Source: Bimastos eiseni
Taxonomy: Eukaryota > Annelida > Clitellata > Crassiclitellata > Lumbricidae
Direction: 5' to 3'
Assembly: GCA_959347315.1 (NCBI GenBank)
Contig: OY365818.1
Span: 61,001 to 125,000, forward strand
Length of the DNA: 64,000 nt
In this document: one piece after another, positions 43,620 to 53,145 of the stretch
Layout of the letters: every line of letters starts with the position of its first letter
How positions within the stretch are numbered: position 1 is the first letter of the stretch
Position numbers and translations under genes: made by a program
The notes under the pieces: generated by a model
The model's database searches: none
The model's input: the letters and a program-made list of their open reading frames with translations, nothing else
What the model was told of the DNA's origin: nothing

Positions 43620-44135
43620 GTAGGACGGAAAGACAAATAGACAGACGAACTAAATAAAGGACGACGGAAGGACAGGCGGAGGGACGAAAGAACAGACGGA
43701 CTATATGACGAACGGACGGATTGACGGACGGAAGAACGGACGACTAAATGACAGACAGAAGGTCAGACGGACGGACGAGCGAAAGGATGGACAGAAGGAC
43801 GGACGGACTAAATGACAGACAGAAGGTCAGACGGACGGACGAGCGAAAGGATGGACAGAAGGACGGACGGACTAAATGACAGACAGAAGGTCAGACGGAC
43901 GGACGAGCGAAAGGATGGACAGAAGGACGGACAGACTAAATGACAGACAGAAGGTCAGACGGACGGACGAGCGAAAGGATGGACAGAAGGACGGACGGAC
44001 TAAATGACAGACGGACGGACAGAAGGACAGACGGACGGACGGTTGGACAGAAGGAGAGACGGAAGGACGGACCAAATGACAGACGGACGGAAGGACAGAC
44101 GGACGGATGGACAGAAGGACGAATGGATTGGCAAT
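43620..44135. repeat. GGAC-based minisatellite with 64-bp higher-order unit
   Basis: A GACGGAC-rich array. A 64-bp unit beginning CTAAATGACAGACAGAAGG starts at 43,744, 43,808, 43,872 and 43,936, then in altered form at 44,000. The spacing is exactly 64 bp and the first four copies are nearly identical. Flanks at 43,640-43,740 and 44,030-44,130 are diverged tetranucleotide repeats. Confidence 0.92.
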
Positions 44136-44204
44136 AGGAGATATGCACTGAGAATCGATGTAGGTCTAATACAACAACCCAACACAGGAAACGATATATA
44201 TGCA

Positions 44205-45074
44205 TAGAGATCGCAATTCCGGACCATAATCATTATTCCGGAATTTCGAGATTTTTTCGGTCAAATCCCGGAATTTTTCCAGAATTCTAGTTGCGAACAT
44301 ATTGACCGACTCATTACTGTCAATTTCAAACAAATTCAAATACTTATTCTGTCTCATTAACTAGTAGGCCTATGATACCAGACTACACATGAAAGATGCG
44401 TCGACGGTATCCCAAAGTCAATATTTAGTGACAATGGTCAGATAAATAGATAAAAGTTACAAACTTAAAGAACAGAGATAATTATACTGTCCACCGTGTT
44501 AATGAATCCATTTTATTAATGCATCAGGCTGATTCAACCATCAGAGGCGTCCAGATAGGAGGGGATCCGGAGGCAATTGTCTCCAATTTCTGGCAGAGGA
44601 ATATTTTTTGAGTCTTGGGGTGGGGGTTATCTTGCCTTCCTGAAACTTGGGACTGGGGGTTTGCTTCCATCACTCAAGGGGGATGGACGCCCCTAGCTGT
44701 CAGGCATGCTTTTAAAAATATGAACGCTGGAAGCACAATTAATGAGCCCAAGATTTCATCACCGAGACTGCATGGTTCGCAACCTGGAGCAGATAACATC
44801 GGCGGCAGAAAAAGCCCGTTAAGCTTCAACACAGTCTGCTTGCTATAGGTGTTCAATCAAAAGGTAATGTCAGACAGACTCCTCATCATTTGTCTTTCTG
44901 TCGTGGCGTTTGTAGGCCTATCTTTGTAGAGAATTAGGATTAAAATAATAATAAAAACTGTTATTCAAACCTATAATTTCCATTCCGAAATTGCGGATTT
45001 TGTGTCTGAAAAATTCCGGAATTTCGGTATCTACAAAAGACCGGAATTCGGAAATTCCGGAATTGCAATCTCTA
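44205..45074. mobile_element. Non-autonomous hAT-type transposon, 870 bp
   Basis: Terminal inverted repeats TAGAGATCGCAATTCCGGA (left) and TAGAGATTGCAATTCCGGA (right end, reverse complement) match at 18 of 19 bases. The element is flanked by an exact 8-bp direct repeat, TATATGCA, at 44,197-44,204 and 45,075-45,082. An 8-bp target duplication and a YAGAG start are hallmarks of the hAT superfamily (established knowledge). Several subterminal TTCCGGAATTTC-like motifs occur in both ends, as expected for transposase-binding repeats. No transposase frame is present, and a smaller MITE is nested inside (44,542-44,695). Confidence 0.85.
44542..44695 (+). mobile_element. Small hAT-type MITE (copy 1), nested
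   Basis: Ends are CAGAGGCGTCC (left) and TAGGGGCGTCC (right, reverse complement). The interior shares ATCTTGCCTTCCTGAAACTT and TCCATCACTCA with the copy at 60,200-60,331, in the same orientation. No target duplication is recognisable, so this copy is older or has damaged ends. It lies within the 870-bp hAT element, so it inserted later than that element did. Confidence 0.75.
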
Positions 45075-45249
45075 TATATGCATGTATACTAGCTGAATTA
45101 CCTGTCTTTGCCCCGGTCCAAATAATGTAAGGTAGTCCTTACAATTCTGAAATGTGTTGAACATTGCTTCACCATGGTGGTATTAGCGAAGGTGGCTGTA
45201 ACCCATAGCGAAGGTGGCTGTAATTATAACGACGGTGGCTCTTACTCTG

Positions 45250-45835
45250 CTTACTCACCGCCTTGGGCGGATCGCCTGTATTGTGAAATATTTGTCGCCT
45301 CGATCGTAAGGGCGTCATATACGCCAGGGTTGAAGCACATATTTTGATTGCTTTTTCTAGGAGGTATGAGTACTTAAACGCGGTGAAAAAGTATTTGTGC
45401 GAAATTTGAGAGCAATCGCTCGAATTGATAAGTTCGGAGGCAAGTTTTTTTGTGACTGTTTTACTCACCGCTTACGGCAGATCGACTGTTTTGAAATGTT
45501 GTTGCCGCCGACTGGAGAGTCCCGTGACTCGGGTTTTCCCGATGGGGAATTCCCGCGTCGTCGAACTTATCCACGATGTACAGTATAACTCGACACAAAA
45601 TGGATTCATTTTTTCACTTATATTTTCATATTATTGATAGGTCGAGGGCCACTTTATGAGGCCCAGCGGGTCACTTTTGGCCCGCGGGCCACAGCATGGG
45701 AATCACTGCAGTCTAAATGATAGGATGGGGAAGGTTATGAAATTGTGAAACCCTTATGTTATTCCTCGGCTGAAAAAGTATTCGTGTAAAATTTTGAAGC
45801 AATCGGTCGTGTCGATCAAAGTGTTTGTGGAAGAT
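45250..45835. repeat. Mosaic of internally repeated interspersed elements
   Basis: Two segment types recur. ACTCACCGC...GGC(A/G)GATCG...CTGT at 45,254-45,300 is repeated at 45,463-45,513. A segment containing GAAAAAGTATTTGTGCGAAA and AGCAATCG at 45,384-45,450 is repeated, diverged, at 45,767-45,833. The pattern fits decayed copies of one dispersed family; I cannot assign it to a class. Confidence 0.5.
45640..45712. mobile_element. Possible hAT-like right terminus
   Basis: The segment GGCCCGCGGGCCACAGCATG followed by GGAATCACTG reads, on the other strand, as CAGTGATTCCCATG plus a GC-rich palindrome. That resembles the CAGTGGTTCCC ends of some hAT elements. I could not find a matching left end or a target duplication. 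Confidence 0.3.
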
Positions 45836-45990
45836 ACATAGTTTGTTATATACTTTATAAACATAAATACATATATATTCGCATTACTAGTGTATATATG
45901 CCTAATATGGATATATATATTGTTGTATACTCGCATAGTACACATGGTAGTAGGAGTCTAGGCAGAAAGTTACGGTTAGGTACTTCTGGC

Positions 45991-46548
45991 CAAAGTTCGA
46001 CCGTACGTTAGGGCAGAAGATAGCGTACGCGTACGGTACGTAATTTACTAAAAATAATAGCGTACGCGTACGGTACGTTCGTATTCCGTACGTATGAGCA
46101 GCCTTTAATATTAGTTGCTTCTCGTGACGTCACAATTTTTTTCTCGTCATTTTCTCGTCGTTTTTTTCTCGTTTTTATTACGTTTTGCAACTTCATACAT
46201 TCATTCTTTATAATACTGTTGATATTATAGTGATAAAGATGAATTTTGTGATAAAATTCAAAACTCACTGCTGGAATTTAATCAATTTATGACCGTAGTT
46301 TATTATTAGAAAATTGGAATAAAAATACACAATTGTTCACGGGATTGTTTTTAAACGTTTTCCATTCTGTAATTTTTTATTTTTTTAATTCTTGGTTAAT
46401 TCTATAATAAAAAAATTATTTCGACTAACACGTAATGCAGAAAAATTAGCGTACGCTATTTATTAATTTAGTCAAAAAATAGCGACGCGCACGGTACGCA
46501 TTTCAGCAGAAAAAATAGCGTACGTTCCATACGTACGGTCGAACTCTG
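45991..46548. mobile_element. hAT-type MITE, 558 bp, with GCGTACGC repeats
   Basis: Ends CAAAGTTCGACCGTACGT and, inverted, CAGAGTTCGACCGTACGT match at 17 of 18 bases. An exact 8-bp target duplication, CTTCTGGC, lies at 45,983-45,990 and 46,549-46,556. Both subterminal regions carry repeated AGCGTACGCGTACGGTACG-type motifs, whose GCGTACGC core is palindromic. The interior is AT-rich with no transposase frame. TIRs, an 8-bp duplication and subterminal repeats define a non-autonomous hAT element. Confidence 0.88.
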
Positions 46549-46930
46549 CTTCTGGCTGAAGAAGGTCAGAAGGTATATAAGAAGGTTAGGACAAGGTGTG
46601 TGGGCAGACTGGTCAATTTCTTAGAGAGAGCACCCGTTGTCCAGAGGCCAGGTCTGTCGTTTTGAGTTTTACGGTTTGAGTGTCAAGGTCTGGTGTTGTG
46701 TTGAGTATTTTGAGACCCAGGTGAAACCTTCACTTTTGTTGTCGAGCTTTCGTGATGTCTGTACTAAAGCCACGAGTATGCTGGTTCGGTTGACCTGTCT
46801 TCGCTGTGGCGAAAGTGACCTTCGGTTTTGGACGATATTATGATTTTCCTTTGGTTATTAACTGTAAATACTTGTGCTTAAATATACCTTTTTAAAAGTT
46901 AGCATAAAGTTTTATGTTTGATTCGCTAAA
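46549..46930 (+). other. Unassigned, possible promoter or LTR-like sequence
   Basis: Beyond the target duplication lies GAAGGTCAGAAGGTATATAAGAAGG, written here as GAAGGTCAGAAGG plus TATATAAG, a good TATA box at about 46,573. It is followed by a GC-balanced stretch to about 46,840 and an A/T-rich tail with TTAAATATACC. The arrangement could be a solo LTR or another Pol II promoter, but no LTR ends, primer-binding site or target duplication could be fixed. From 46,931 to 47,100 the sequence is AT-rich with no feature. Confidence 0.2.
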
Positions 46931-47097
46931 CTCGGGACCATAAACTAGCTGAATCCAACAATATATATAAATATTATTTATATATAAATCACACATTACA
47001 TAATAATTATATTACAAGTACATAATATACTTATCATACATTACTTGTATATACGTGTATATATGCATGAAGATACAATCATATTTACACAGTAAAA

Positions 47098-47100
<3 letters not shown>

Positions 47101-47158
<58 letters not shown>
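47101..47158. repeat. (AT)n microsatellite
   Basis: About 29 perfect AT units, preceded by an A run. A cruciform-prone tract. Confidence 0.95.
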
Positions 47159-47159
<1 letters not shown>

Positions 47160-47161
<2 letters not shown>

Positions 47162-47820
47162 CACCACCATGATCATACAGCATCAAAAGCATCAGCAATG
47201 GCATGATGCTATCGTTGAAATTGTAGACTGAATCTGATCGTTGGCGGAGTTTGTCGTGCATATGTCAGGGACACTTGTCGAGTGAGCGCGGCGTCAGCAG
47301 GTGTCCTTTTCCATCGGTTGCCATGGATTCCGTATTATCCACCTGTCAGCAGCACCGATGCAAAGCACGGTAATTACACGCGTTATCCGCCGCCATGCAT
47401 AAGGCCACCTGCTTGTTATAGCGGAGATTACGAAAGGTCATCACTGGCGGCTGCAGATGCTGAGTGCTGGCCTTTGTGGGTGGGTGTGGGTGGTGAGGTC
47501 GGGCAGGCGTCGCTCAAAGGGCTAAGCGAGGCCGTTTTGTAGAATTGATAGGTTTAAGCCATTTCTGTAATGTTGTTCGAAGGGGTGCCATGGAAAATTC
47601 CACCTTAAGGTATATGGAGCATCAAGAGGAAAGAAGAGAAAGGAACGAGAAGCATTGTGGTGGACAGAGGATGTCCAGACAGCGGTCAAATATAGGACGA
47701 TTGCCTTAAAAAAATCGCAGATGAATCGAAAGACTGGGTATCTGACAGCGACATGCAAAGCAATGTCACAGCAATCTAAAAGAACTATATACCAATGGCC
47801 AGAGGAAGGGCGGTGCAACA
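47160..47820. other. No recognisable feature
   Basis: Mixed-composition sequence. Short frames (for example 47,282-47,542) have no recognisable domain or splice context. I do not recognise a gene or repeat here. Confidence 0.4.
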
Positions 47821-48053
47821 TCTCTCTATATATAAAGAAGAGATTCTGTACCGTCTGTCTGTCCGAATATGCATTTTTACGGCTATGGACTCGAAATTTT
47901 CGCCGTTCGCTCGGGGAACACTTGGGACACCCAGTAGAGAGGTTGATGAGTCCGCGGCCGCCGTCTTCATGTTTTCGAGAGCCAAAAACCTGGCTCAACC
48001 CTAACTCTTACCCTAACCCTAATTCTGTGAGAAGCGGATACGGCCTCTACTAG
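47821..48053 (+). mobile_element. Helitron-like fragment (tentative)
   Basis: The segment begins TCTCTCTATATATAAAG and continues with GTCTGTCTGTCCGAAT, a start seen in many animal Helitron-type elements. It ends in CTAG and is flanked by A on the left (47,820) and T on the right (48,054), which fits Helitron insertion between A and T. I did not find a convincing 3' hairpin before CTAG. It also contains telomere-like CCCTAACCC repeats at 47,998-48,023. Confidence 0.3.
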
Positions 48054-48182
48054 TGCAGATCTAATTTTTTACAGTGACTCTTCAAAGGTGTCCATCGTTG
48101 TCTGTGTTGTCTTGATCGTCGCTTAGCATGCTGATACAGTATGTGTCAGAATAACGACTCTCTATTATAGGCTATATATTGT

Positions 48183-48432
48183 AAGGTGGCACAGTGGCCG
48201 ATCGATTAGAGCGGTCAGCCCGTAAAGTTCAGTGTATGCTGAGCGCGCGGGTTCGAGCCTCGTCCGGAACGTCAGTCATTGTATAGGGACCTTGAGCAAG
48301 TCCTTCGCGCACCATTGCTCTGCAGTACAACTGCAATTGCGCCGTCGAGGCGTGTGTGTGCACTTCTGAGCAAAAAATGTTGGAAGAAGGGCGGTATAAA
48401 ATTTCGGAAATAATAATAATAATATTAATAAC
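48183..48432 (+). mobile_element. tRNA-derived SINE
   Basis: The head resembles a tRNA-Ser/Leu: AGTGGCCGATCGATTAGAGC, then GGTTCGAGCCT. The body includes GACCTTGAGCAAGTCCTTC. The 3' tail GGGCGGTATAAAATTTCGG followed by AATAATAATAATAAT resembles the 3' ends used by L2/CR1-type LINE partners. Pol III promoter boxes, a body and a LINE-like tail with a short tandem repeat are the standard SINE architecture. The element is non-coding and depends on a LINE for mobility. Confidence 0.82.
48195..48260 (+). promoter_or_regulatory. Internal Pol III promoter (A and B boxes) of the SINE
   Basis: The A-box-like TGGCCGATCGATTAG starts at 48,195 and the B-box GGTTCGAGCCT is at 48,250-48,260. The B box departs from the GGTTCGANTCC consensus at its end. 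The spacing of about 55 bp is in the range seen for tRNA-type promoters. Confidence 0.7.
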
Positions 48433-48959
48433 CCCAAGTCCATTATTTTATTGAGTATTCCGTAAATACTACAAAAGCGTCGAAAAGTTTCATTGGCTAG
48501 TCACAAAAACGTAAGCTAAGACATTATGAAGTGTTTTTCGTGTCGAACCTAAGCCGTCGTTGTCATTAATCACTCAAAGACTGAGGAATTTTGACAAATA
48601 ATTGGCTCCAGTCCTGTATTTATGACAAATGCAGGACATAATATTGTCAATATATGCCCCAGCTCTGATCCTGCTAATTCATCGCTTCAGTCCGTCATAA
48701 AGACAAACCGAGTTTTGCTAGGATATCCGCACAAACTGCAATATTAAATCAATTGATCTTTGTTTACAGAAAGTGAATTTCCAGCCATTAGGAATCATAC
48801 AACGCCGTGAATGAGTCGTATGAATGCTCACTTTTCTTTAAGATAGGTGTCAACCTATCGACCCTCTTTACAGCCAGTTGTAACTGTCTACTCTAGAATA
48901 TTAATCTTTTGGACTAACTGAAACATCTTCGAATGAACTGTTACTGTTGGGAAATAGCC
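48433..48959. other. No recognisable feature
   Basis: AT-leaning sequence between the SINE tail and the LINE relic. No repeat, frame or motif stands out; it may include a decayed upstream part of the LINE. Confidence 0.35.
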
Positions 48960-50405
48960 TCAATCTTTCCAAATTTAGGGGAGTGGATGATATAGATCAC
49001 TCAATTGCCATTAACTACAAGCTCATCGGTCATAGCTCCCATTGTGGCAGAACTCATAACTTGTTCATTTAGATCTGGCACGTTTCCAGAAGCCTTAAAA
49101 ATTACGAAAGTTGTCCCAAGCTTTAAGAAAGGCCAAAGAGATATTGCATCAAGTTACAGAGCAGTCTCAGTTTTGCCAATATTCTAGAAATTATACGAAA
49201 AAGCAACGTATGAACGTCTCAATGATTTCATTGCAAAATTGAACCTTTTCTATGTTCCCCAGTAGGTCTATGGGTTTTGCTCTGGTCACTCAACTGTCAT
49301 GCCTTTACTTAACATGCAGGATAAAATATCAGCTGCCATAGATAACACTGAATATTCGACACTATTAATAAACCATGATATTCTCCTCAGAAAATAACCC
49401 ATTTACGGGATTCGAAGCGCGCAACTAAACTGGTTTAAAGTTACTTGTGTGCAAGACAGCAGTTAGTGCGCTGTAATGACATTCCTCTGGTTTACCAAGG
49501 TTCTATCCTGGGGCCATTACTATTCATCCTTTATATTAATGACCTTCCAACTGTCGTTCCTACTTTATTTGTTATACTCTCTGCTGATAACACCAATCTA
49601 TTTAATTCCCATTCCTGCCTTGAAACCCTGATTAACCAAACTAATTATTAACTAGATAAAATGGCAGAACGGTTTGGTGCCAATAGATTAGCATTTAACC
49701 TGGACAAAACCAATCTCATAATGTTTAGATCCCACAGAATGCCTCCGCCAGCACATTCACCAACTATAAATATCATGGGAACATCAATTACCCAGGTTTC
49801 TTCCTCAAAATGTTTTGGAATTATTGTAGATCAGCACTTATCGTGGACTGATAACATATCTGCAGTATCGTTAGAAATTGCTAAAAATGTAGGAATAGTT
49901 TCAAGAATATCTTAGGTGCTTCCGGCCAACGCTCGCTCAACTCTTTTTATACTCTTTTTACCTATGCTTAACATATGGAAATATAGTCTGGTCCTCTGCG
50001 TACAAATTCAATTGAAATAAATTAAATATTTTTGCAGAAAAAAGCAATCAGATTTGCAGCAAACATGCCATATGGTGCACACACAGGACTTGAATTCAAA
50101 AAAATAAATACTAAAAATAGAGCAAATTCTGAATCTACAGATTGGAATCTTCTTGTACCGATATTCCTACAACTTATTACTCCGCATATTTCTGGAATAT
50201 TTTCTCCTTAGCCCAAGTAGCCATTATCAATTATCGAGGGGCTGGCTCTCTCTGCCTCTTATGCGAGGAAAACATTAGGCTCTCCTCTATAAAATGCACA
50301 GGACCAAGGATTTGGAATGATATCCCACTCCCATTACGCCTTATTCCAAATGTACGTCAGTTCAAGTCTAAGTGGAAGATGGCTATACTGAATGAACAGG
50401 GATGA
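48960..50405 (+). pseudogene. Dead non-LTR retrotransposon reverse transcriptase (CR1/Jockey-like)
   Basis: Reverse transcriptase and the C-terminal region can be followed through frame changes and stops. Recognisable in order: SGTFPEALKITKVVPSFKKG and a degenerate NYRPIS block (49,005-49,187); YERLNDF, GFCSGHST and NHDILLRK (49,190-49,400); QGSILGPLLFILYINDLP (49,495-49,555); then KxNLIMF, the thumb block TQVSSSKCFGIIVDQHLSW, and the terminal SSIKCTGPRIWNDIPLPLR block (to 50,405). The first catalytic segment (F-x-D-x-x-x-A-F-D) is largely deleted, so sequence jumps from EYS to FDTIN. The second catalytic motif, normally F/Y-A-D-D, reads S-A-D-N. The copy therefore cannot be active. Clade assignment is by general motif pattern only. 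No endonuclease domain is seen. Confidence 0.85.
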
Positions 50406-50552
50406 AAGATAAAGTGTCTAAGTTAAAGTTACTTTACTCTCTAGTCGTGTGGTTGGCGTTGTTGCAATTTGCTAGCTATCATGTTAAGAATCAACAGCTG
50501 TGACTAGGATAGCTAGGTTATCAATTAAGTTTAGTTAAGTTTTCAGTTAATA

Positions 50553-51650
50553 CAGTGGCGCAGCTAAGGTATTTTGCGCCCGGGGACAAACTACAGAATT
50601 GGCGCTCCTTTTGGGTCGTCTATAAATGACGTCACGCGCTTATGGGATGGGGTCACACTAGGAAGGAGAGCGGGTCAAAATTTGTCCAAAAAAGCAGCCG
50701 GAACAGGCTGAACTGTATATCCCCCTCTATGAAGAAATCTTGCACACGCAGGACCTTCAGTCGATTTAGCTATTTTCTCTCTTCACTTAGACGACGGTGC
50801 ATCCTTAATTCTTGGTGCTATCAACTTTATTAGAACTGTTATCAATATGCAATGAAGAGGACTACGTCTAGAGCGAATTCCCTTATTTGTATGAGCAGTT
50901 TTAATTACAGTTATTTTGCTTCTTCTATCTCTCCCAGTTCTTGCCGGAGCTATTACTATACTCCTAACAGACCGACACCTTAATACTTCCTTCTTTTATC
51001 CTGCGGGAGGGATGACCCCAATCTCTATCAACACTTATTCTGATTCCTTGGACGGCCCCTTCTTTAGTTTATTTCACATTTTTCAAATGGATTTAAATGC
51101 TATTTATACCTTTTATATATACATATATATATATATATACTGTCACAGACAGTCTTAAAAAACTTTTACTTGATTTCACAGTCACAACTTGGTCAAAAGG
51201 TTTTCTCTCCAATGTTTCTTGTTCAATGCTATCATAAGGCTAATCGCTCCCATGATAAAGCTAAGAAGTGGAAGATCGCCGAGACGATCTCGACCCTTCA
51301 CAGATACGACAAAATTAGCTTCAATTTTCTGAAGGACCGCTCACAGCTAGCTATTGAATCAACTATAATATTGTTAGAAGAATTTGCTGTGAAATGCGTT
51401 CATTTTTAAATACGTCATTAGTATTATGTCGCACCTTACGGGCCGGGAGAGGAGCGCCAAAATCATTCTTGACAAGTGACAACCTGTTTGTCTGTTCCAT
51501 TCTGGGGGACGCTAGGCACTAATGGGTTAATGAAGATATTTTGGAGGTTACAAAATTAAATCTCACAAACTTAGTTGCATAAAAATATTAAAAAATTAAT
51601 AGTTTAAATCCTCATTTTGGCGCCCCTCCTAACTTGGCGCCCCTCCTAAC
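50553..51650 (+). mobile_element. Degraded DNA-transposon-like element carrying a cox1 fragment
   Basis: The left end CAGTGGCGCAGCTAAGG, followed by TTTTGCGCCCGGGGACAA, resembles the CAGTGGCG starts of hAT-like elements. The right part carries the tandem GGCGCCCCTCCTAACTT twice (about 51,618-51,650), the GGCGC theme of such elements. A matching right terminus and target duplication were not found; AGTTAATA precedes the left end. Between these parts lie the mitochondrial fragment, a (TA)n tract near 51,115-51,140 and an unassigned 79-codon frame (51,170-51,409) with no domain I recognise. Confidence 0.35.
50681..51100 (+). pseudogene. NUMT: nuclear copy of mitochondrial cox1 fragment
   Basis: Read with an invertebrate mitochondrial code, one frame runs without a shift from about 50,691 to 51,011. 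It gives [59 protein letters not shown] and [20 protein letters not shown], the membrane core of cytochrome c oxidase subunit I before its active-site helix. TGA occupies conserved Trp positions (50,709, 50,853, 50,892), and AGA at 50,733, 50,832 and 50,856 falls where Ser fits. In the nuclear code these TGA codons are stops, so it is not functional here. After [10 protein letters not shown] a frameshift occurs, yet YQHLF and a diverged continuation are still readable. Then about seven codons (E-V-Y-I-L-I-L region) are missing before a GFSLFHIF-like end. Confidence 0.93.
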
Positions 51651-52954
51651 TTAATCCGATAGCAAGAACTGTTAGATTTGTATAATTGTCATTCTTCTTC
51701 TGTTTATTGGATCGCGATGGTTTCTGATGTGCAATAGAGCTATGGAGAAATGTTTTTTTAAATCTCTTACTGGACATAAATTCATTTGCGCATTTTGTCA
51801 ATTCGCAAAATGTCTGTTCTAACTATTTTGATGAATAAATTAGTAAAGCAGAATATAGCTTCTTTCCTCGTAGCTTGAGTTAATTAATTTATCGGAATCT
51901 GCTTTGACTAGAAATGGAAGACATTCAGAGGTGTAATGTAATAGGTGCTTGCTTATGAAAGTCTCGAATGACTCTACTTGACTAAGAAGTTGCGACATTT
52001 TTATAGGTATGAATGATCGGTGATTGGTCCAATCTCACATGTCTGTTGTTTCGATCAACAACATTCGCATGTCGAATGGATGAACAACAATAAGATAGCA
52101 ATTGAAGGATGGAAGGAGGAATTAATGGCATCAGGTCAATGGCACAAATTCGATCAGACTTCAGCCGCCAATCAAATCTGGCGCCCTTCGCGACCTCTGC
52201 CGTCGTTTCCAATTTATTCCTTGAATGACTGCACTGTATTTGGGCTCAAGGCAGGATTAGGAGCCACGTCTCCTGCCTCCTCGTTTGCGTTGAATTGCAG
52301 TAACACGACCGCCTCTCTAACACAGCCAGCAGTGGGCACAGTTCCGAGGTTTGGACGATGAACAGCTGACGAATTGTCCGCCAACTGCTACAGACAATGG
52401 AGGTAATTAAGTTTTCTAGAAGGAAATTTAATGACAATATAGTAATAGAGGAGAAGCGGTCTCGCCGGTTACATCGATATATTAAGAGGTATGCCAAGAT
52501 GGATCGAAAAGCTACTGATGAGAGTGGATGACCGTGACATTTTCTAATAGGTGGCGACAGAAATTACTGACCCCTATAAGAACAGTCACAACCTCACGGG
52601 GCTCTAAGTTAGCTTATAAAACCGACTTTCTAGATTTATGTGCAGCAGAATTGCTTAAAACACCGGTACCATCGTAGGATAATTGTGGACCGAGCCGAGC
52701 CCCTAAAAGTCACCAGGCCCTAGAATTTGACCCCTCTGACCTGCAACTATCAATGCCTTTGATCAGACGTATTAGGGTGACGCAATCGATTACGATGATG
52801 AAAGGAATCTTTAGAAGCGTATGACAAGGGAACTGAATCATGTCTTTCGTTTGCCAAGAATCTACAGAAATGGAAATCGGATTCATTTGAGTGACGACGA
52901 ACAAAACGTGGACAGGTCTGACTGCCGACACTGGTTATAATGTTGTTTAGGACG
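51651..52954. other. No recognisable feature
   Basis: Unique-looking sequence of mixed composition. Short frames at 52,020-52,361 (plus) and 52,246-52,497 (minus) overlap one another and lack recognisable domains. I see no repeat or RNA gene. Confidence 0.35.
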
Positions 52955-53145
52955 AGAGGAGAGACAAGGAAGATGAGAGAAGGAGAGACAAGGAAGATGA
53001 CCGCATTGAAGAGAATCATTTCTTCCTATTCTCATCATCTCCGGGAAAGATGACAGAAGGAGGGACAAGGAAGATGACAGAAGGAGGGACAAGGATGATG
53101 ACAGAAGGGAGGACATGGAAGATGACAGAGGGAGAGACAATAAAG
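52955..53145. repeat. 24-bp purine-rich minisatellite, interrupted
   Basis: Imperfect copies of GGAGGGACAAGGAAGATGACAGAA-type sequence (24 bp, e.g. GGAGGGACAAGG then AAGATGACAGAA). The array is interrupted at 53,002-53,043 by a 42-bp segment that is an exact copy of 53,493-53,534. Confidence 0.8.

Noticed and set aside
43872..44207. Overlapping frames in both directions across the GGAC array
   Set aside because: Low-complexity Ser/Pro/Val or Asp/Arg/Thr repeats with no domain; explained by the tandem repeat.
47998..48023. Interstitial telomere or chromosome-fusion site
   Set aside because: Only two to three degenerate CCCTAA units, and similar short runs lie in other mobile elements of the window.
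48183..48275. Functional tRNA gene
   Set aside because: The acceptor arm does not pair and the sequence runs into a LINE-like body and tail; it is a SINE head.
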